Notes under the pieces: model-generated
The model's input: only the letters and a program-made list of their open reading frames with translations
Database searches by the model: none
What the model was told of the DNA's origin: nothing
Program-made: the position numbers and the translations under genes
Part shown: positions 1-5,568 of the stretch, one piece after another
Layout: every line of letters starts with the position of its first letter
How positions within the stretch are numbered: the stretch's first letter is position 1
Assembly: GCA_021203705.1 (NCBI GenBank)
Contig: JAJQAR010000344.1
Location: forward strand, 1-5,568
Direction: 5' to 3'
Length of the DNA: 5,568 nucleotides
DNA from: Prevotella sp.
GTDB taxonomy: Bacteria; Bacteroidota; Bacteroidia; Bacteroidales; Bacteroidaceae

Positions 1-45
1 GAATTTCATGGCGTGAACAGGGAAAATTATTTAAACTTTATATGA
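1..45 (+). CDS. Possible 3' tail of an upstream plus-strand gene (partial)
   Basis: From the first base, frame 1 reads EFHGVNRENYLNFI and stops with TGA at 43-45. The stop lies 13 bp before a hairpin at 59-89 that could be this gene's terminator, which is the main reason to suspect a gene end here. Fourteen codons are too few to name a family. Frame 3 is also open (3-122), but it runs through the hairpin and into the next promoter, so I find it less likely. A minus-strand start at 9-7 (M-K-F, running off the left edge) cannot be excluded either. Confidence 0.22.
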   Translation, partial: EFHGVNRENYLNFI

Positions 46-58
46 TTTTCAATTCTTT

Positions 59-89
59 TTGGACAAGGTTTGTATATAATCTTGTCCAA
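59..89 (+). terminator. 9-bp hairpin, probable terminator of the upstream gene
   Basis: TTGGACAAG (59-67) and CTTGTCCAA (81-89) form a perfect 9-bp inverted repeat around a 13-nt loop. One G-U pair (68 with 80) could extend it. The right arm is followed by a moderately T-rich run (TTCTTATTTAT, 90-100), while the other strand has no such run, so termination would act on plus-strand transcription. The arms have 4 GC pairs in 9 and the T run is interrupted, so this is not a textbook terminator. The dyad ends 13 bp before the -33 box of the next promoter, so a regulator-binding site is an alternative reading. Confidence 0.45.
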
Positions 90-102
90 TTCTTATTTAT
101 AA

Positions 103-134
103 TTTGCGTATGTTCCGATTAAAATGTATCTTTG
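103..134 (+). promoter_or_regulatory. Bacteroidetes-type promoter of the mscS-like gene
   Basis: A -33 box TTTG (103-106) is followed after exactly 20 bp by TATCTTTG (127-134), a full match to the Bacteroidetes -7 consensus TAnnTTTG. Transcription would start around 139-142, leaving a leader of about 36-40 nt before the ATG at 178. The promoter overlaps the in-frame ATG at 124, so that codon would not be in the mRNA. This decides the start of the gene. Confidence 0.82.
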
Positions 135-177
135 TAAAAATATTCTGCACATAATAAGAACAAATAATCTACAAAAC

Positions 178-1062
178 ATGGATATCAACGGATTTCTCGA
201 TACAATAATCTTCGGCGTGTCAGTACGCTGGATAGTAGGTTTCGTGATTAAGGGCATACTGATTTTTGTCTTTGTCAAAATACTTACCACTTTCATCAAA
301 TACCTGTTCAACCGATCACAGAGAAAGCAAGGCAGGATTGTACTTGAGGAAACAAAATTAGGCTTCATTCGGCAGATTATAATAGCGATAATCTACATAA
401 TCGGAATTACCGGTTTTCTGTCACTCATACCGGGAATGGAGAAGGTAAGCAACTCCATACTTGCCAGTGCGGGAATAGTTGCTGCGGCAGTGGGTTTGGC
501 ATCCCAAGAGGCGTTATCCAATGTCATCGGCGGCTTTTTCATAATCTTTTCCAGCCCTTTTAAGGTAGGTGATTTCATCAAAATCGACGATACAATTACG
601 GGAAATGTAGTAGAAATAACGCTTCGCCACACAATACTGCGGAATTTGGAGAACCGCATGATATTGATACCGAACAACAAGATAAACACAAGTACCATTA
701 TCAACTCATCATACGGAGACACTGCCACATGCTCATTCATAGAGATTGCCGTATCTTACACCACCGACCTTGACAAGGCTTTTGAGGTGATGAGAGACGA
801 GATAATGAAAAACCCTTTGGTTATCGACCACAGGACAAAAGCCGAGAAAAAGAAAGGTGTTCCAGAGATTATAATACGTGTTATCAGTTTGGACGATTCC
901 GCCGTAACATTGAGAGCATGGGCTTGGGCATCCACCAGTTGGAATGCCTACGTATTGAAATGCGAGTCGCTGAAAGCCGTGAAAGAACGCTTTGACAAAG
1001 AGAATATTGAAATTCCTTATCCGTATTATAACCAAATAATACAACGGGCAAACCCGAGTTAA
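178..1062 (+). CDS. mscS: Small-conductance mechanosensitive channel, MscS family
   Basis: A 294-residue inner-membrane channel, close to the 286 of E. coli MscS. By family it opens under membrane tension to release solutes during hypo-osmotic shock. TM1 is about 18-40, TM2 about 64-84 and the pore-lining TM3 about 91-127. TM3 carries the Ala/Gly-rich stretch ASAGIVAAAVGLASQEALSN (96-115), which lines up with the E. coli pore helix. The beta domain begins at PFKVGDFIKID (127-137) and includes the family motif MILIPNNK (161-168). The rest is the cytoplasmic alpha/beta vestibule. At the TM3 kink, E. coli QGSLSN reads QEALSN here, so Gly113 is replaced by Glu111. I place the start at ATG 178 because the upstream ATG at 124 lies inside the promoter. 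There is no Shine-Dalgarno sequence, as expected for Bacteroidetes. The gene looks monocistronic and ends 7 bp from the convergent TPR gene. The family call is firm. Ion preference and tension threshold cannot be judged. Confidence 0.95.
   Translation: MDINGFLDTIIFGVSVRWIVGFVIKGILIFVFVKILTTFIKYLFNRSQRKQGRIVLEETKLGFIRQIIIAIIYIIGITGFLSLIPGMEKVSNSILASAGIVAAAVGLASQEALSNVIGGFFIIFSSPFKVGDFIKIDDTITGNVVEITLRHTILRNLENRMILIPNNKINTSTIINSSYGDTATCSFIEIAVSYTTDLDKAFEVMRDEIMKNPLVIDHRTKAEKKKGVPEIIIRVISLDDSAVTLRAWAWASTSWNAYVLKCESLKAVKERFDKENIEIPYPYYNQIIQRANPS
1045..1056 (-). terminator. Short GC hairpin, possible terminator of the TPR gene
   Basis: On the minus strand CGGG-TTTG-CCCG can fold into a four-base, all-GC stem with a 4-nt loop, 13 nt after the stop of the TPR gene. 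It is followed by a T-rich run (TTGTATTATTT). It lies inside the last codons of the mscS-like gene on the other strand. Four base pairs is short for a terminator, so this is tentative. Confidence 0.28.
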
Positions 1063-1066
1063 GATT

Positions 1067-1100
1067 TTATCAAAGTCCCATCGGATTAATGTTTTGATAA
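1067..1100. repeat. Inverted repeat across the convergent gene ends
   Basis: TTATCAAA (1067-1074) and TTTGATAA (1093-1100) are a perfect 8-bp inverted repeat around 18 nt. It starts in the 7-bp gap and runs into the final codons of the TPR gene. A plus-strand transcript would leave the stem into a pyrimidine-rich stretch (CCTCTTTTACTTTCTCC, 1102-1118), so it may help end mscS transcription. The stem is AT-rich (one GC pair) with a long loop, so it may be chance. Confidence 0.3.
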
Positions 1101-1930
1101 GCCTCTTTTACTTTCTCCTCAATATCCTCGCTGCTTTCCTCTCCTTGCGTGTCATATTCATTTGCGGTGTCAAAGTCATCCTGACCACCCTCCATGTCAC
1201 CTGACTTGATTTTCAGCTCTCCACGCTCACGAAAGGCTGTCACATTAAAAGGATTAGCCGCAATGACCTTATCATAATAGGAGATAGCTTCAGCAGCATT
1301 TTCCTTTGCTCTCTCAATACGTGCTTTCAAAATAAGGATATCCTCATTGTCTTCAATAATATTCAACAAGAAAAGAATATCCTTGTCAGCCTTTTCCAAC
1401 TCTCCGCATTTCAGATATGTCTCACTCCTCAACAGATATGCGTCATAATATTCCGCATTGAAAGATATTGTCTTTGTCAACGCCTCGACAGCATCATTCA
1501 TATTGCCCTTTCCGATATATGCCCTTGCAAAATAATACAAAGTTTCCGCACTGTTCTCATCAAGCAAGATAGCCTTTTCGCAGATCTTAAGCATAGAGTC
1601 GTAGTCCTCCATCATGTAATAAACGCTTGCAAATCGGATAAGCAACGGCAAATTATCAGGCTGCCGTTCAGCAAGAAATTTCAGTTGTCTGCACGCTAAA
1701 TCAAACTCCCCGATACGGATATATGCCTGAGAAAGATAATCACGTACCTCCAAATCATCCTGAATATCCAACGCATGAGTGAAACACTTCACCGCATAGT
1801 CATTCTGGTTGGTACGCAATGCACGCACACCATCATATTTCAGAACATCAAAGTTTTTCGCATTCTCGACTTCTTTCTGCGACTTTTCGTCATCTTCCTT
1901 ACCACTGAACAATGCTTTTAAGAAACCCAT
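1070..1930 (-). CDS. TPR-repeat protein, cytosolic, partner unknown
   Basis: A 286-residue tetratricopeptide repeat protein, a helical scaffold type that binds other proteins. After a charged N-terminal segment (1-26, with a short hydrophobic patch GFLKALF but no signal peptide), the protein divides into seven consecutive units: 27-59, 60-93, 94-127, 128-161, 162-195, 196-229 and 230-263. All but the first are exactly 34 residues. The TPR pattern is clear in units 2 to 6, for example AETLYYFARAYIGKGNMNDA (128-147), with small residues at TPR positions 8 and 20. Unit 7 is degenerate and Asp/Glu-rich, followed by an acidic tail (264-286). The start at 1930 is supported by a promoter whose -7 box ends 25 nt upstream. 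The gene lies downstream of the efflux operon on the same strand but has its own promoter, so I do not assign it a role in efflux. The fold is certain; the function is not known. Confidence 0.88.
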   Translation of the reverse strand: MGFLKALFSGKEDDEKSQKEVENAKNFDVLKYDGVRALRTNQNDYAVKCFTHALDIQDDLEVRDYLSQAYIRIGEFDLACRQLKFLAERQPDNLPLLIRFASVYYMMEDYDSMLKICEKAILLDENSAETLYYFARAYIGKGNMNDAVEALTKTISFNAEYYDAYLLRSETYLKCGELEKADKDILFLLNIIEDNEDILILKARIERAKENAAEAISYYDKVIAANPFNVTAFRERGELKIKSGDMEGGQDDFDTANEYDTQGEESSEDIEEKVKEAYQNINPMGL

Positions 1931-2029
1931 CTTTGTATTAGTTATTAGTTTGTTGCAAAGATAAGAAAAGTTAGTTGAATTTGCAAGATGTTTTTAACAA
2001 GACATAAATCTTACACAAGAAATGCAGTA
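1931..2029. other. 99-bp gap between the efflux operon and the TPR gene
   Basis: Besides the TPR promoter, this gap should hold the terminator of the efflux operon. I found no convincing hairpin with a T run on the minus strand. The best candidate pairs ATGT with ACAT around a 10-nt loop and needs a bulge to reach a few more pairs. Some read-through from the pump operon into the TPR gene is therefore possible. Confidence 0.4.
1956..1986 (-). promoter_or_regulatory. Bacteroidetes-type promoter of the TPR gene
   Basis: Read on the minus strand, TTG (1986-1984) is followed after exactly 20 bp by TATCTTTG (1963-1956), a full match to the Bacteroidetes -7 consensus. Transcription would start near 1948-1951, giving a leader of about 20 nt. 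The spacing and -7 sequence are identical to the promoter at 103-134. The boxes are overlapped by a 7-bp inverted repeat (TTGCAAA at 1953-1959, TTTGCAA at 1980-1986). Confidence 0.8.
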
Positions 2030-3607
2030 TTAATTATTTTTCATCGCAACACGACGATATATCCGCTTAGGCCATTTCCGTATAGTTGCCATTGTTGGAG
2101 AGTCGAAGAAAAGCATGAACAAAAACAGGAAAATACACACAATCGCCGTCCAACCCCACAGTTCTTTGATACTCACCGCCATCACCTGTTTCATCAAGCT
2201 GCCATAGACACTGTCGTATGACATATTCTGTATTACCGTGTTTACATTATCGAGAGTATAACCCAAATCTGCCGAGTTTTTTGAAATCGCCCATCGCAGT
2301 CCATAGCCATAGACAGCCTCCCCCACCGATCCTCCTATACCTGAACGGATTACACCTACTATGGCAAGCACCTGCAGGAAATGGTCAAACGGGATAAACT
2401 GTTTCAAGTAATATGTCAGCGAACAATACACCGCTGCATAACCGAATGTTCGTAGGAACGTAGGAAAATAGAAATCTTCTAACGATGCACTCTCACTTGT
2501 AAGGAAATACATAAACAGTTGATAGCCGATAGCGCAGGCAATGCCGAAAAAGCAAAGGCGGATTACTGGAAGATGCCACTTCCACATCCAGCCCAATGAA
2601 AACAGACAGCCACCCAACATTCCTAATATGGAAAACCAGTTGAAATTCACCGTGTTCATAGTGTCGAAACCAAGCAGACTACCCGTGAAAATGTTTTGCA
2701 GACTGTTTGGTGTTTCAGAAATCAAATCTGTCAAGAAGAACAGCAACAGTGCAACTGGCACACGTCTGTAACATAGCGCATCCCACTTGATATAAGGATG
2801 TCGGATATGAAACATACGACCGAAGCACAAGCCTGCCGTGATAAGACAAGAACCTACCGCAAGGCGTATCTCTTTACTGTGCAGCCAGTCGTAATGCTCA
2901 CCATAGATAGCGATAAAACTCATCTGCATCATCAACAGCGACCAAAGGAGAAGTCCTACAAAGTCAAACGCTAACAACTTGCCTTGTCCCATTGGGAAGA
3001 AGTCAACCATGCATGTCCGTGCAAACAGCAAAACCAAGAGGAATGCTCCCATTATAAACCAGTGCATCTCCCTCCACGTGAAGAAATATGTAAGATTTGT
3101 ATCAATAAGCGCACTTAGTGAAATTGGTGCGAGAATGAACATGTAAAGCAATGGGAAAAAACGGGGAAAGTCTAAATTCGGCGCAAGCCACGGATTTATC
3201 GATGAGATACATTCAAACGTTCCCCACATCTTAGCGAAACCGGCGATGAGACATGCACCAAGAAGAACAGGCATACTACCAGTATGCGCCGTAATGAAAT
3301 TACATATAATCATCGTGGTGGAGGTAATCGTAAGGATAGTGCGGGTAGTGAAACGGAACTTGAACCTCCACATCATCGGAAAGGCGATGTTCATACCGGC
3401 AAACGCAGCATACAAGCACATCATAACATCCTCATGCAACAGCGACAGACCGCCATACATATTCTCCGACGATGACAGATACACCACATTGCTTGTCTGA
3501 TATATAAGAATAATGCACACAAATATCCAGGGGCGGACCTTGAAAGGAATCCCCTCCTTCATGCACATCAGTTTGAATGGCTTATGGATATATGTTTCTT
3601 CAGCCAT
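2030..3607 (-). CDS. MFS efflux transporter, 14-helix DHA2/EmrB-like, divergent
   Basis: A 525-residue inner-membrane protein, the energised subunit of the tripartite pump. Fourteen hydrophobic segments are visible, at about 26-45, 59-80, 89-108, 112-130, 149-169, 180-201, 211-235, 247-266, 282-298, 323-342, 349-369, 379-402, 410-432 and 483-502. This fits the DHA2 layout, as in EmrB. The loops after even-numbered helices and the C-terminus (RKWPKRIYRR, 510-519) are basic, which supports a cytoplasmic N- and C-terminus. A loop of about 50 residues (433-482) would then be periplasmic. Signature motifs are poorly kept: loop 2-3 reads WRFKFRFTTRT (80-90), without the Gly/Asp of motif A, and the motif B Arg and motif C glycines are missing. 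Buried charges that could couple proton flow include K126, E132, D294, R421 and E430. The start is 6 nt after the fusion-protein stop, so the two are probably translated together. Function rests largely on the operon context. Substrate unknown. Confidence 0.85.
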   Translation of the reverse strand: MAEETYIHKPFKLMCMKEGIPFKVRPWIFVCIILIYQTSNVVYLSSSENMYGGLSLLHEDVMMCLYAAFAGMNIAFPMMWRFKFRFTTRTILTITSTTMIICNFITAHTGSMPVLLGACLIAGFAKMWGTFECISSINPWLAPNLDFPRFFPLLYMFILAPISLSALIDTNLTYFFTWREMHWFIMGAFLLVLLFARTCMVDFFPMGQGKLLAFDFVGLLLWSLLMMQMSFIAIYGEHYDWLHSKEIRLAVGSCLITAGLCFGRMFHIRHPYIKWDALCYRRVPVALLLFFLTDLISETPNSLQNIFTGSLLGFDTMNTVNFNWFSILGMLGGCLFSLGWMWKWHLPVIRLCFFGIACAIGYQLFMYFLTSESASLEDFYFPTFLRTFGYAAVYCSLTYYLKQFIPFDHFLQVLAIVGVIRSGIGGSVGEAVYGYGLRWAISKNSADLGYTLDNVNTVIQNMSYDSVYGSLMKQVMAVSIKELWGWTAIVCIFLFLFMLFFDSPTMATIRKWPKRIYRRVAMKNN

Positions 3608-3613
3608 GACTGA

Positions 3614-4654
3614 TTAATAACAAACCGTACATTCCACATTAAGACCTGAACGGAGACGCGCCATATCTTCCTTGCTGTTCTCGTCAGTAAACAGAATGCG
3701 CACGGGAACTCTCTGCTCCACCTTAACGAAGTTGCCGGCTGAATTACTGCTTGGTATCAGCGAATATGATGCCTGTGTTGCCTTGGAAAGTATCTCAACA
3801 CGTCCTTTGTAAACCACACCATTAACTGCATCCACCTCGATGTCAGTAGCAGCACCCTCTGTAATATGTTTCAGTTGCGTTTCCCTGAAATTGGCAACTA
3901 CCCACACATCCTCGTCGCTGACCACGTTGACCACCGCCTGACCTGGTTGGATAAGTTGTCCCTCGATTACCTCTTTCCTGCCTACATAACCGTCGCAAGG
4001 GGCTGTGATTACTGTGTAGGATAGGTTCAACTCCGCAAGTTCCACCTGTGTCTGCGCCACTTCAAGGGCAGCCTCACTTTGCGACAGGCGTTTTGTCTGT
4101 TCTGTATGCACGAGCGATGATGTGGCTTTCTGTCTGCTTACTTGTTCATAACGCGCCTTCATAGAGCGGTAATTAGTCTCCACATTATCATATTGCTGCT
4201 GCGTTACAGCTTTCTGTTGCAGAAGATTTTTGTAGCGTTCCAACTCCTTTTGGGCATTCTCCATTTGCGCCTTAGCTTCCTCAATACCGGCATCGGTAAC
4301 ATAGATATTGTTGGCAGCCGTGTTCACAGTGGTGGATGTTACCGTCTTACCGGCAGAAGCCGTGGCGTACGCTGCCTTCGCCTCCGCAAGGCGCAACTTA
4401 TATTCTGAGTCCTCTATCACCACAAGCGTATCACCCTTGTGCACCCTCTGAAACTCCGTGAAATAAATTTTTTCGATAAAACCTTGCACACGACTGTTAA
4501 CAGGGATGATTTGTTGTCTTACCTGCGCATCATCAGTGAACTCCACGCTGCCGAAATGGATAAAACGTGAACAGACATAGAAAATGCCGATAACTATAAG
4601 TACAAGGATAAATATGTTATAAATCCACTTTTTTTGTTTTTTATTCAGTGCCAT
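3614..4654 (-). CDS. emrA: Periplasmic adaptor (membrane fusion protein), EmrA/HlyD family
   Basis: A 346-residue adaptor anchored in the inner membrane, linking the MFS pump to the outer membrane channel. One N-terminal helix (about 11-29) follows a basic start (KKQKK) and leaves the rest in the periplasm. The first lipoyl half-motif is about 44-82 (NSRVQGFIEKIYF, 53-65; VHKGD, 71-75). A long coiled-coil hairpin spans about 85-208. The second half-motif is LNLSYTVITAPCDGYVGR (209-226). EmrA-type beta-barrel signatures follow: WVVANFRETQL (251-261) and GNFVKVEQRVPVRI (307-320). At the hairpin tip, R140, L144 and T151 fit the RLS contact motif of TolC-docking adaptors, with Thr in place of Ser. 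No lipobox is seen, so it is membrane-anchored by its helix, as in EmrA. It sits 10 nt after the TolC gene and 6 nt before the MFS gene. The emrA symbol marks the family, not proven orthology. Confidence 0.93.
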   Translation of the reverse strand: MALNKKQKKWIYNIFILVLIVIGIFYVCSRFIHFGSVEFTDDAQVRQQIIPVNSRVQGFIEKIYFTEFQRVHKGDTLVVIEDSEYKLRLAEAKAAYATASAGKTVTSTTVNTAANNIYVTDAGIEEAKAQMENAQKELERYKNLLQQKAVTQQQYDNVETNYRSMKARYEQVSRQKATSSLVHTEQTKRLSQSEAALEVAQTQVELAELNLSYTVITAPCDGYVGRKEVIEGQLIQPGQAVVNVVSDEDVWVVANFRETQLKHITEGAATDIEVDAVNGVVYKGRVEILSKATQASYSLIPSSNSAGNFVKVEQRVPVRILFTDENSKEDMARLRSGLNVECTVCY

Positions 4655-4664
4655 AATCTTAATT

Positions 4665-5568
4665 TTATAATGTTCCTGATGTATGTTTCAACTTATAGAA
4701 TGAGTAAACTACGTTGGCACGGGCATTAGCAAGACGCAGCTCGGCATCGAGTTTTGCATTGCTCACCTCCAACATATCGGTAGCCAACGAGATACCATTA
4801 AGGTAACGAGTGTGGATAGTATGATAGTTCTGATTGGCGAGCGTAACACTTTTCTTGAGAGTCTCTACCTCAAAGACTGCCTCACCGTAGCGTACATAAT
4901 CATCCTCAACACGCGACGAAAGGTCATCCTTCAATAGGTCGAGCTCCTCCTCATGCCTTTTCACCTCCATATTCGCACGGTTACGCTTACTCTTGTTGGT
5001 ATATAGGGAAGCCAAATTGTACTTCACTCCCACGCCCAAAAACCAATAATTGAAATTGTTGTTGAGAGCAGGCACCTCGATTGTTATAGGACCGTCAAGG
5101 TGCTCCTCCGCTATAAGTGCTATTTTGGGGAGCGCCTCTGAACGTACCTGCTTTTGTTTCTGCAATGACTGCTGTATATTCAACTGTGCAAGCGACAAAT
5201 CATGTGCCGACGCCATTGCCGTCTCTTGCCAGACATCTGATGAATCAAGACTTGGAACGGAAGTAAACGAGGTCGAGTCAACCACAATCACTGTATTCTC
5301 GTCTAATCCCACCAACTTATTCAGGCGATAGTTCATTATATGTCTGCTGTTCTCCAATCTCGATTTATCCAATTGATAAGTCTCAAGTTGCAGTTCATAA
5401 CGGGTAATGTCATTCTCCAAAGCCGTACCCTGTTCATATTGTGCCCTGACCGTCTCTATCAGATCATTAGTCAGTTGGATATTCTCTCCATATACCCGGA
5501 TTTGGTTGGTCAACTTATACATTTCCAAATAATAACCGGCAATCAGAAAACGCAAGTTGTTTCTATCC
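4665..5568 (-). CDS. TolC-family outer membrane efflux protein (5' truncated by window edge)
   Basis: The visible 300 codons are the C-terminal part of an outer membrane efflux channel. The reading frame stays open to the right edge: the residues before the TTG at 5555 read D-R-N-N, so that TTG is an internal leucine codon and not a start. With usual family lengths of about 420-480, roughly 120-180 residues, including the signal peptide, lie outside. Both structural repeats are represented. The first ends with QYEQGTALENDITRYELQL (fragment residues 43-61), and the second has RYLNGISLATDMLEVSNAKL (254-273). The repeated Y-x-x-G turn followed by a long helix is typical of the periplasmic tunnel, and the region between the tunnel helices holds the second set of membrane strands (around NYWFLGVGVKYNLASLY). 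It is the visible promoter-proximal gene of the operon and should give the pump its outer membrane exit. Confidence 0.93.
   Translation of the reverse strand, partial: DRNNLRFLIAGYYLEMYKLTNQIRVYGENIQLTNDLIETVRAQYEQGTALENDITRYELQLETYQLDKSRLENSRHIMNYRLNKLVGLDENTVIVVDSTSFTSVPSLDSSDVWQETAMASAHDLSLAQLNIQQSLQKQKQVRSEALPKIALIAEEHLDGPITIEVPALNNNFNYWFLGVGVKYNLASLYTNKSKRNRANMEVKRHEEELDLLKDDLSSRVEDDYVRYGEAVFEVETLKKSVTLANQNYHTIHTRYLNGISLATDMLEVSNAKLDAELRLANARANVVYSFYKLKHTSGTL

Noticed and set aside
7..52. Possible minus-strand gene start (ATG at 9-7) with a weak promoter (TTG at 52-50, TAATTTTC at 29-22)
   Set aside because: The -7 box has a mismatch at the last base, the leader would be only about 7 nt, and only three codons are visible. 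It cannot be supported, though it is not excluded.
93..368. Minus-strand open frame of 91 codons opposite the 5' part of the mscS-like gene
   Set aside because: It is antisense to strongly conserved MscS coding sequence, crosses the mscS promoter, and has no recognisable protein features.
393..1044. Two minus-strand open frames (393-740 and 733-1044) inside the mscS-like gene
   Set aside because: Both are antisense shadows of the MscS pore and vestibule coding sequence; neither has a promoter or a family-like sequence.
1981..2011. Hairpin as terminator of the efflux operon
   Set aside because: The stem has only four paired bases plus a bulged extension, and it overlaps the -33 box of the TPR promoter.
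1988..2221. Plus-strand open frame across the efflux operon 3' end
   Set aside because: It overlaps the C-terminal codons of the MFS gene and is rich in His, Arg and Pro, as expected for an antisense shadow; no promoter precedes it.
3246..3500. Plus-strand open frames (3246-3500 and 3284-3475) antisense to the MFS gene
   Set aside because: They overlap each other in different frames, lie opposite transmembrane-helix codons, and show no domain.
5050..5331. Cys-rich plus-strand frame of 93 codons opposite the TolC-like gene
   Set aside because: The cysteines come from reading Gln- and Ala-rich codons of the tolC-like gene backwards; there is no promoter or start context, and the minus-strand protein is clearly real.
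5553..5555. TTG as the start codon of the TolC-like protein
   Set aside because: The frame remains open to the window edge, and the protein would lack its signal peptide and the first part of the barrel and tunnel, so the gene is cut by the edge and this TTG codes for leucine.

Overview
The window comes from a Bacteroidetes genome, most likely of the order Bacteroidales. The evidence is two promoters of the -33/-7 type used by the Bacteroidetes primary sigma factor (TTG, 20-bp spacer, TATCTTTG), starts without a Shine-Dalgarno sequence, and an efflux operon with divergent proteins in the order outer membrane factor, membrane fusion protein, MFS pump. I cannot fix the genus from the sequence alone.

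Layout, left to right. Bases 1-58 may hold the last codons of a plus-strand gene. A 9-bp hairpin follows at 59-89, then a promoter at 103-134. This promoter drives a plus-strand MscS-type mechanosensitive channel gene (178-1062). A cytosolic protein made of seven TPR units (1070-1930, minus strand) converges on it with a gap of only 7 bp, and weak dyads lie across the junction. The TPR gene has its own promoter in the 99-bp gap that follows (boxes at 1956-1986). The rest of the window, 2030 to the right edge, is a minus-strand tripartite efflux operon. It is transcribed tolC-like (5' end outside the window), then emrA/hlyD-like, then a 14-helix MFS transporter, with gaps of 10 and 6 nt.

The three efflux proteins should form one drug or metabolite pump. 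The MFS protein moves substrate across the inner membrane, the EmrA-like adaptor bridges the periplasm, and the TolC-like channel crosses the outer membrane. Substrate and regulation cannot be read here because the operon promoter lies beyond the right edge. The MscS channel is an independent osmotic safety valve. The TPR protein is probably a scaffold of unknown partner. All genes look intact apart from the edge-truncated ones. I saw no mobile element, CRISPR array, tRNA or rRNA, and no clear sign of an undescribed system. The most unusual part is the MFS protein, whose family signature motifs are strongly degenerate.
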